Assembly (NCBI GenBank): GCA_021785235.1
Contig: JAJYGB010000142.1
Coordinates: 1 to 7,867, forward strand
Origin: Bacteroidota bacterium
Lineage (GTDB): Bacteria > Bacteroidota > Kryptoniia > Kryptoniales > JAKASW01
DNA: 7,867 nucleotides
Direction: 5' to 3'
The notes beneath the pieces are model-generated. The model did not search any database, was not told where the DNA came from, and saw only the letters and a list, made by a program, of their open reading frames with translations. The translations under genes were made by a program, and so were the position numbers. Position 1 is the first letter of the stretch. Each line of letters begins with the position of its first letter. Shown one piece after another: positions 1-5,009 of this stretch.

Positions 1-637
1 AGAAGTTGTACGCAATAATACCGGTGATGGCCGCGATCAGACCGACGGCGGTGTTGATAAGAGCTTCCGATATACCGATTGAAAGCTGGATGGCGTCCGG
101 TGCACCGGCGTGCGCAAGTGCCTGGAACGCGCGAATCATACCGATAACCGTCCCGAGCAATCCCACCATCGTGGCGATAGACGAAATCGTGGAGAGGACG
201 ATGAGGTTCTTCTCCAGAAGCGGTGTCTCGAGCATGGTCGCCTCTTCGATGGCGCGCTGGACTTCCGACATATACTTCTCGGCCTGAATGTGGCTGTCCT
301 TCAGCACTTCCTGGTATCTCTCCAGTCCGCTGCGGACGACGTTGGCCATCGAGCCTTTCTGTTTGTTGCAGATTTCGATGGCAGAGTTGATGTCGCCGTT
401 GTTTAACTGGTCTTCAACGTCCTTGAGGAACTTTGTGAGGGAACCCTTGCCCTGCGCCTTGCGGAGTGAGAAAATACGTTCGAAAACGTATGTGAAAACC
501 ATTATCGAAAGCATGATAAGCAGGACTACGAGCGGTCCTCCCCTGGTGATGAATTCGGGAAGAAAGTACGAGTAGACCACGTACGAAATAGCAAATGCAA
601 CGATGATTAGAACCGTCGCGAACAAGCCTTGTTTCAT
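1..637 (-). CDS. MotA/TolQ/ExbB-family proton channel protein (3' end cut by window edge)
   Basis: Inner-membrane subunit of an ExbB/TolQ-type proton-motive-force motor, which in this family works with an ExbD/TolR partner to drive TonB or Tol. About 212 residues are visible. They begin with MKQGLFATVLIIVAFAIS, a hydrophobic segment at about residues 4-27, and a second hydrophobic stretch follows at about 34-52. A long charged cytoplasmic region comes next, then a hydrophobic segment containing MVGLLGTVIGMIRAF. The last segment carries GISEALINTAVGLIAAI, the family's hallmark with its conserved Thr, and ends in YNF at the edge. Family members usually run 200-270 aa, so only a few dozen residues should be missing. 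The start ATG (635-637) has a strong Shine-Dalgarno (AAAAGGAGG) about 9 nt upstream. It lies 52 bp after the STAS gene on the same strand, suggesting one operon. An ExbD/TolR gene would be expected beyond the window. Sequence alone does not separate ExbB from TolQ. Confidence 0.93.
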   Translation of the reverse strand, partial: MKQGLFATVLIIVAFAISYVVYSYFLPEFITRGGPLVVLLIMLSIMVFTYVFERIFSLRKAQGKGSLTKFLKDVEDQLNNGDINSAIEICNKQKGSMANVVRSGLERYQEVLKDSHIQAEKYMSEVQRAIEEATMLETPLLEKNLIVLSTISSIATMVGLLGTVIGMIRAFQALAHAGAPDAIQLSIGISEALINTAVGLIAAITGIIAYNF

Positions 638-673
638 TTCAGTTAAGCCTCCTTTTGAAGGATTTTGTTGATG

Positions 674-688
674 TTTTGTTGAACAAAA
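674..688. repeat. AT-rich inverted repeat between STAS and ExbB genes
   Basis: TTTTGTT at 674-680 and AACAAAA at 682-688 are perfect reverse complements around one base. The repeat sits just downstream of the STAS stop codon and upstream of the ExbB ribosome-binding site. It is A/T-only apart from one G:C pair, so any hairpin would be weak. It may be chance, or a minor processing or attenuation site. Confidence 0.3.
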
Positions 689-689
689 A

Positions 690-1046
690 CTATTTCTTCT
701 CTTTCGAGAAACTTGCGACAGCGTCAATCTGGGTGTCGCGAACATCGAAGACCATCGTAAGCTTCGTGACGACGAAGATGTTCTTGATGTTCTTGTTCAG
801 GTTTGCCAGTTTGACTTCGCCGCTGTTTTTCGCGTAATGGGTGTGAGCCCAAATCAAGACCCCGATTGCGGTGCTGTTCAGATATGTCGTCTTACCCAGA
901 TCGACTACGAGTTTCTTGTTTCCGTCTGCAGACAGCTTGGTCACTTCGGAGCGGAGTTCATCCGTCTCGTCACCGCCGATCAGCTCCCCCTTGGGTTCGA
1001 TGACCGCGATCTCACCATCGGCAAGCTTCGATATTTTCAACGCCAT
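690..1046 (-). CDS. STAS-domain protein, anti-sigma-factor antagonist-like (SpoIIAA/RsbV type)
   Basis: A 118-aa single-domain STAS protein. In the SpoIIAA/RsbV family such proteins bind an anti-sigma kinase and are switched by Ser phosphorylation (partner switching). Visible features are the N-terminal strand pair (AVIEPKGELIGGD, about 14-26), the central strand KLVVDLGKT (45-53), and the loop LNSTAIGVL at 56-64. In that loop Ser58 falls where SpoIIAA has its phosphorylated Ser (DSSGLGV). The usual preceding Asp is Asn57 and the usual Gly is Ala60, so the loop is somewhat atypical. The tail VVTKLTMVFDVRDT matches the usual STAS C-terminal helix and strand. The ATG at 1044-1046 has GAGGAG a few bases upstream. 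The gene lies between the receiver gene (51 bp upstream) and the ExbB gene (52 bp downstream) on one strand. No cognate kinase, phosphatase or sigma factor is visible, so its partner is unknown. Confidence 0.9.
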   Translation of the reverse strand: MALKISKLADGEIAVIEPKGELIGGDETDELRSEVTKLSADGNKKLVVDLGKTTYLNSTAIGVLIWAHTHYAKNSGEVKLANLNKNIKNIFVVTKLTMVFDVRDTQIDAVASFSKEKK

Positions 1047-1097
1047 TTTCTCCTCACTTTGGTTTAGAGTTTCTTCACCACACGGGATGTTTCTTGC

Positions 1098-1496
1098 TTA
1101 CGCGCCGGACTGCTTCGGCACGCCGGCGTGTAGCGTAGCCTTAATTGAGTTCGAGATATCAGAAATACTGAATGGCTTTTCAATGAACGCCGAAACAAAG
1201 GCGGAAAGCTTCTTACCCTGCGTTTCGTGCTCAGAGATTCCGACAGCAATCGACGGTACGCCCGGTTTCATCCTGGCGACGGCCTCGACGAAATTTCCCA
1301 GCACCTTTTCGGGCATTTCTCCATCAACTATTAAAAGATCGACATGCGCCTTGACCAACCTCTCAAGCGCAGCGTCAAGATTGTATTCGCAGTGGACCTC
1401 AAAACCGATCTGCAGCAAATACTGCTGGATCAGCCCTGTGACCCTGGGGTCCTGCGCCGCGATAAGGACGCTGCGGCTTTTTTCTCTTGCGCGCAC
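1098..1496 (-). CDS. Stand-alone receiver (CheY-like) domain protein, degenerate
   Basis: A 132-aa protein consisting of a single response-regulator receiver fold and no output domain. The pattern fits strand 1 (SVLIAAQDP, 9-17), helix 1, strand 3 with the phospho-acceptor context LLIVDGEMPE (Asp58), strand 4 (PSIAVGIS, 81-88), and the conserved Lys in EKPF (Lys107). Key residues are missing. The acidic pair expected at the end of strand 1 reads Ala14-Gln15, with only Asp16 kept, and the switch Thr/Ser after strand 4 is Gly86. Mg2+-dependent phosphorylation is therefore doubtful, and the protein may act constitutively or as a protein-interaction module. The start is GTG (1494-1496); an in-frame stop at 1509-1511 leaves no longer choice, and the Shine-Dalgarno is weak (AGAAAG). 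It is probably the first gene of the operon with the STAS and ExbB genes. No recognised gene symbol fits. Confidence 0.82.
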   Translation of the reverse strand: MRAREKSRSVLIAAQDPRVTGLIQQYLLQIGFEVHCEYNLDAALERLVKAHVDLLIVDGEMPEKVLGNFVEAVARMKPGVPSIAVGISEHETQGKKLSAFVSAFIEKPFSISDISNSIKATLHAGVPKQSGA

Positions 1497-1710
1497 ACTT
1501 TCTATTCGTCAATTGCGATGCCAAAGCGCTCAACGAGAAAAACCGACGATCCCACTCGAATTTGAATCCTTCCAGCACCTGGGGGCATGAACGCAGAAGA
1601 GCTTCAGCGTGCAAATTGCAAGAAAGTCTCAAACATTGCAAGCCCTCAACAGGCTTCTCCCGTAGCGGCGTCACACCGCAGAAAATCCGTCACAGTTGCT
1701 CCCCGCGATG

Positions 1711-1740
1711 TTTGACTTTGGCTAAACCCAGAATTAGATT
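1711..1740 (+). promoter_or_regulatory. Candidate promoter for the baeRF gene
   Basis: TTGACT (1712-1717) and TAGATT (1735-1740) are separated by exactly 17 bp and match the sigma-70 -35/-10 pattern 5/6 and 4/6. The same bases approximate the Bacteroidota pattern (TTTG at 1711-1714, then TAnnTT). Transcription would start near 1747, downstream of the first in-frame ATG at 1743, so translation should begin at the second ATG (1767). Confidence 0.5.
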
Positions 1741-1754
1741 GAATGGAGTCAAAG

Positions 1755-1760
1755 AGGGAG
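1755..1760 (+). promoter_or_regulatory. Ribosome-binding site that decides the baeRF start
   Basis: AGGGAG lies 6 nt before the ATG at 1767. The alternative ATG at 1743 has no Shine-Dalgarno and lies upstream of the predicted transcription start, so 1767 is preferred. Confidence 0.65.
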
Positions 1761-1766
1761 AACGGC

Positions 1767-2951
1767 ATGATAACCCATCAGGAAGTCAATCTTTTGGTGA
1801 ACTACACTGCTCGCGAAGGCGTCGCGGTGTCTTTCTACCTGAATACTGATGGGAGCGAACGCAGCAAGGGGGTGTGGAATATCGAAACGAAAGATCTGAT
1901 AAAGAATGCACGAAAGGAACTCGAGGGGCTTACCATCAACCGAAGGTACACCGAAATTGCAGACAACAGCCTGAGAAGAATTCAAAACTTCATTTCCGCC
2001 GAAAATTTCTCACCGAAGCATAAATCAATCGCCATATTCTCAAACGCGGTCGAGAATTTCTACCAGATTTACTACCTCCCGCTGGCAGTCAAATCCAACC
2101 TCGTTTTGGATTCTAATTTCTATCTGCGGCCGCTTCTGGCCCTGCTCGAAGAACACTGCCGAATTGGCTTCGTCCTTGTCGATTCCAGGCACGCACGGTT
2201 GTTCGAAGTATATATGGGTGAGATTGTCGAGCATCACGATTTCGCGACAAAAACCAAGGTCCAGCGAAAGCCGCTCCTCGAGACTTTTATGAAAAGGGAG
2301 AAACGCCTGATGCAGAGAAAGGAGGAGGAAACACGTTTCCACCTCTCCTCCACCGCCGAGACGTTGAGAATGCACTCCAGGATCCGGCATTTCGATAAAC
2401 TTGTCGTTGGGGCCCATAAACCGCTCGGTGACCATCTGGCCCGGCTGTTGAACCGCACCCTGCAGGACAATATCATCGCTGTGGTCGAGGGCGAAATTCA
2501 CGAGAAGGAAAGCGATGTCCTGTCGAAAGCCCTCCAGGCCGAGAATCAATACGAACTGGGAGAAGAGCATAAACTGGTTCGGAAAATCGCGGTCGAGTTA
2601 GAAAAGGATGGTTACGCCGTAAAAGGGATCCGGAACGTAATCGCGGCGGCTCATGATTACAACCTGCAGACTCTCGCGGTGGCTCAGGATTTCTCCCAGC
2701 CTGGGATGGTCTGCCCACAATGCGGGATGCCACATCTCGAAGAAAAGACTTGTGTCTGCTGCGGTGAATCTTTGGTTGAAGTGGCTGACGTTGTATATGA
2801 CCTGGTCGAAGAAGCCGCACGACAGGGCGCGACTGTGCGGCATATCCGCGGCGAGAACCTGATCGCTTCACTGGAAAATGTCGCCGCGATCATTAAATTC
2901 AAAAAGGGAGAACTCGTCCACGTCGAAGAGGCTGCCGAGACCGAAGCTTGA
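1767..2951 (+). CDS. Bacterial eRF1-like (baeRF, Vms1/eRF1 superfamily) protein with C-terminal zinc ribbon
   Basis: A 394-aa protein with the layout of the baeRF families, bacterial relatives of archaeal/eukaryotic peptide-release factors. Several are thought to act on ribosomes or peptidyl-tRNA, but the exact role of most is unproven. An N-terminal domain (about 1-125) opens with VSFYLNTDGSER (21-32), typical of the family. An eRF1-domain-2-like segment follows (about 132-250: FVLVDSRHARLFEVYMGEIVEH, then FDKLVVGAHKPLGDHLARLL). The last part (about 255-378) is a domain-3-like fold. It contains a zinc ribbon with Cys316/Cys319 and Cys329/Cys332. No GGQ tripeptide, the catalytic motif of release factors, occurs; the expected region (about 165-195) is Lys/Arg/Glu-rich instead. 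I believe it is closest to baeRF family 10, but this is from memory of the pattern. The gene stands alone behind its own promoter, divergent from the receiver/STAS/ExbB operon. The C-terminus is acidic. Confidence 0.8.
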   Translation: MITHQEVNLLVNYTAREGVAVSFYLNTDGSERSKGVWNIETKDLIKNARKELEGLTINRRYTEIADNSLRRIQNFISAENFSPKHKSIAIFSNAVENFYQIYYLPLAVKSNLVLDSNFYLRPLLALLEEHCRIGFVLVDSRHARLFEVYMGEIVEHHDFATKTKVQRKPLLETFMKREKRLMQRKEEETRFHLSSTAETLRMHSRIRHFDKLVVGAHKPLGDHLARLLNRTLQDNIIAVVEGEIHEKESDVLSKALQAENQYELGEEHKLVRKIAVELEKDGYAVKGIRNVIAAAHDYNLQTLAVAQDFSQPGMVCPQCGMPHLEEKTCVCCGESLVEVADVVYDLVEEAARQGATVRHIRGENLIASLENVAAIIKFKKGELVHVEEAAETEA

Positions 2952-3235
2952 CTCTCGGCTCTGAGGGCTGTACTGCACTCGCTGTTTGCGTAGCTCCAAC
3001 GGTCTAAGGTAGAAAGCGCGTTCTCTAGCCGGAAGTCCGGGTACAAAAGGATGCCTTTTTAGTATTTGGATTAACGGTAAATTTAGTCAGGAGAAGTTCC
3101 TGGGTTATTCCAACGAACACATATTGCTGTCTGACTACTAAAACTTAGAAAGAATTTTTAAAGTTGAGCAACTTTTCAAGACCGCGAAAAAGGAATTCAC
3201 AACGAGTCAGAGATAAATTCGAGACGGAAGCTGTT
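2952..3235. other. Intergenic region between baeRF and galK
   Basis: About 284 bp, AT-rich in its right half. It holds a possible weak terminator near 3029-3060 (separate entry) and a small inverted repeat (CAGGA/TCCTG, around 3089-3104). The last 72 bases (from a TTG at 3164) are open in the galK frame but look non-coding. No tRNA-like fold and no clear galK promoter were found. Confidence 0.5.
3029..3060 (+). terminator. Possible weak transcription terminator after baeRF
   Basis: CCGG/CCGG (3029-3032, 3037-3040) forms a short stem. It is followed by AAAAGG-ATG-CCTTTT (3045-3059), a second stem running into a T tract. Stem stability is low and the distance from the stop codon is about 80 bp, so this is only a candidate. 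Confidence 0.3.
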
Positions 3236-4402
3236 GTGGAAGAAGATATAAAGAAAGAACTCGTCAGGCTCTACCGGGAGGAATTCGGGAAATCGCCCGA
3301 TATCGTGACGAGCGCGCCCGGCCGGATTAACCTGATTGGTGAGCATACCGACTACAACGGCGGCTACGTGCTCCCAGTCGCAATAGACCGTCGCACCTAC
3401 ACTGCTGCCGGCAAGCGCGGCGGAGAGCTCTTCATTGCGTTCTCGAAAGAGCTCGGGAAGAAGACCTCCTTTGAGATCCTACCCGGCAAGTTCGAACATT
3501 CGAATTTCTGGGTCAACTATATAAAAGGCGCATGCAGCCTTCTGAGCGAGTTGAAACCCGTCAAGGGGATCAATTTTGCCATCGGGAGCACGGTTCCGCG
3601 GGGAAGCGGCTTGAGCTCTTCAGCTGCTTATGTCGTCTCGGTCATCGAGGCTGTCTCCCGACTTTATGATATACCGCTCAAGGATATCGAGGTTCCGCTC
3701 CTCGCCCAGCGGATCGAAAACGAGTTCGTCGGCGTACAATCCGGGATCATGGACCCCTTCGTTGCGAAATTCGCACGCGCGGACAACGCCATCCTCGTCG
3801 ACGCCCGCTCGCTCGAGTTCAGGTACGTACCGATACCCGAGGGATGTTCGATACTCGTTTGCGTCACTGGAGTCAAACGGGCACTTGCCACGACGGAGTA
3901 CAACAAGAGAAGGCAGCAATGCCAGGATGCTGTCGCGGACCTGTCGGTAAGGCTTCACCGCGAGCTGCAATCTCTGAGAGACGTAAACATCGACGAGTTG
4001 AAGAGCGTAAAGGATGAAATGGATACGACGCTTTACTCCCGCGCGATCCACGTCGTTACGGAAAGTCAGCGGGCACTGCAGACTACCGCCGCACTTGAGA
4101 AGGATGACCTGGGCATGGTCGGTAAACTTATGCTCGAATCACACCTTAGCCTTAGGTCCAACTACGAGGTCAGCTCCCCGGAGCTCGATGCGTTTGTGGA
4201 AATCTCTGAACAGCTGGAGGGGGTCTACGGAGCCAGGATGACCGGCGCCGGATTCGGGGGAAGCGCAATTTGCCTTGTCGATTCCGATCGCGAGGAGGAG
4301 TTGTCTGTCGAGATCGCGGAGAAATATAAGGATCGCGGCTTCGAAGGAGGAAGCGTATTCATCGCCCGGACGGGCGGCGGCTCCCGGGTCGAACGGGGAT
4401 AA
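3236..4402 (+). CDS. galK: Galactokinase (GHMP kinase family)
   Basis: Cytoplasmic enzyme that phosphorylates alpha-D-galactose to galactose-1-phosphate with ATP, the first committed step of the Leloir pathway. With the GTG start at 3236 it is 388 aa; E. coli GalK is 382. Motifs in order are the galactokinase signature APGRINLIGEHTDYN (27-41), the GHMP ATP-binding loop PRGSGLSSSA (121-130), GIMDPF with the predicted catalytic base Asp173, TEYNKRRQQC (220-229), and the C-terminal GHMP motif MTGAGFGGS (about 335-343). The frame is open from a TTG at 3164, adding 24 residues that are basic and use AGA/AGG-type codons unlike the rest. The signature would then sit too far in (51 versus about 25 in E. 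coli), so I prefer the GTG, preceded by GGAAG. Most galactokinases have Gln after the catalytic Asp; here it is Pro. No galT, galE or galM is adjacent. Identity is very secure, the start less so. Confidence 0.96.
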   Translation: MEEDIKKELVRLYREEFGKSPDIVTSAPGRINLIGEHTDYNGGYVLPVAIDRRTYTAAGKRGGELFIAFSKELGKKTSFEILPGKFEHSNFWVNYIKGACSLLSELKPVKGINFAIGSTVPRGSGLSSSAAYVVSVIEAVSRLYDIPLKDIEVPLLAQRIENEFVGVQSGIMDPFVAKFARADNAILVDARSLEFRYVPIPEGCSILVCVTGVKRALATTEYNKRRQQCQDAVADLSVRLHRELQSLRDVNIDELKSVKDEMDTTLYSRAIHVVTESQRALQTTAALEKDDLGMVGKLMLESHLSLRSNYEVSSPELDAFVEISEQLEGVYGARMTGAGFGGSAICLVDSDREEELSVEIAEKYKDRGFEGGSVFIARTGGGSRVERG

Positions 4403-4423
4403 AACAGCTCACACTGCTCTCGG

Positions 4424-4822
4424 TCACTTCTTCTCTTCGAATTTCAATGAGGCTGAGTTGATGCAATAGCGAAGGCCGGTGGGCTCCGGGCCGTCTTCAA
4501 ACAAGTGTCCAAGATGCGCCCCGCACTTACTGCATTTAACCTCCGTCCTGATCATGCCGAAGGTCGAGTCCCTTTCCTCCTCTATCCTCTCGTCAGACGC
4601 CGGCTTGAAGAAGCTGGGCCAACCCGAGCCCGATTCGAATTTTGTTTCCGAATCGAACAAGTCCGCGCCGCAGCAAACGCACTTGTACATCCCTTTTCCG
4701 TGGAAGTCCCAGTACCTCCCCGTGAACGCCCTTTCGGTGCCCTTCTCCCTCGCCACGTGATACTCTTCGGGAGTGAGCTGTTTCTTCCATTCACTATCGG
4801 CTCTATTTATTTTTTCGCCCAT
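4424..4822 (-). CDS. msrB: Peptide-methionine (R)-S-oxide reductase MsrB
   Basis: Repairs oxidised proteins by reducing the R epimer of methionine sulfoxide, with thioredoxin as the usual reductant. It is 132 aa, the normal size for a single-domain MsrB. Visible features are the N-terminal [20 protein letters not shown] (about 16-35), two zinc-binding CxxC pairs (Cys48/Cys51 and Cys97/Cys100), and the substrate-pocket run [11 protein letters not shown]. The catalytic Cys is Cys120, in [11 protein letters not shown]. There is no signal peptide, so the protein is probably cytoplasmic. The ATG has GGAG 5 nt upstream. The gene is convergent with galK, with only about 21 bp between the stop codons and no clear hairpin there. 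No MsrA domain is fused or adjacent. On the minus strand TAGAAT (4844-4849) is a possible -10, but no matching -35 was found. Confidence 0.97.
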   Translation of the reverse strand: MGEKINRADSEWKKQLTPEEYHVAREKGTERAFTGRYWDFHGKGMYKCVCCGADLFDSETKFESGSGWPSFFKPASDERIEEERDSTFGMIRTEVKCSKCGAHLGHLFEDGPEPTGLRYCINSASLKFEEKK

Positions 4823-4942
4823 TTCGACTCCATGTTATTCACTATTCTATAACATCACACGGTTCCCCTCGGTTCTCGGGAAGCTCTGGCTGGCAGGGAG
4901 TGGAGTCAAAACACCAAAGGCACTTAAAGGGAAAGTATAATA

Positions 4943-4987
4943 CACCTTCGTGTTCTCTTTGAATTTCATTTGTGCCCTCCGTGGTTG
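4943..4987. repeat. Low-complexity intergenic element of the 'ACCAC..GGCACAAA' type
   Basis: In the 187-bp gap between msrB and the receptor's stop codon, the minus strand reads ACCACGGAGGGCACAAAT, then CAAAGAGAACACGAAGG. This resembles the degenerate ACCACGAAG/GACACAAAG elements that I recall from intergenic DNA of many environmental bacteria. It also resembles the repeat-associated sequence at about 7655-7689 (ACCACAAGCGACAAAGAGGCACAG). It is not a known mobile element and shows no target duplication. The rest of the gap, 4823-4942, shows no gene. Confidence 0.35.
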
Positions 4988-5009
4988 GATCCCCAGGGAA
5001 AACCCGGTG

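Larger units (their letters stand above)
1497..1766. other. Divergent intergenic region
   Basis: This 270-bp stretch separates the minus-strand receiver gene from the plus-strand baeRF gene. No convincing gene was found in it. A minus-strand frame reaching to 1674 has no family resemblance and overlaps the receiver gene out of frame. A good plus-strand promoter lies at its right end (separate entry). No clear promoter was found for the minus-strand operon. An 8-bp direct repeat, ATTGCAAG, occurs twice within about 35 bp (around 1614-1642); it is unexplained and may be chance. Confidence 0.6.

Noticed and set aside
871..1590. 239-codon plus-strand open frame
   Set aside because: It runs antisense across the STAS and receiver genes, both of which have recognisable domains and sensible starts; its translation resembles no protein family.
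1399..1674. Minus-strand frame covering part of the divergent intergenic region
   Set aside because: It overlaps the receiver gene out of frame, has no family resemblance and no clear ribosome-binding site.
2040..2570. 176-codon minus-strand open frame
   Set aside because: It is antisense to the baeRF gene, whose family features are clear; no ribosome-binding site or domain was seen.
4990..5008. GGG-AAAA-CCC hairpin just after the receptor stop, as a terminator
   Set aside because: The continuous stem is only three pairs with a mismatch beyond, and there is no T tract in the receptor's direction.
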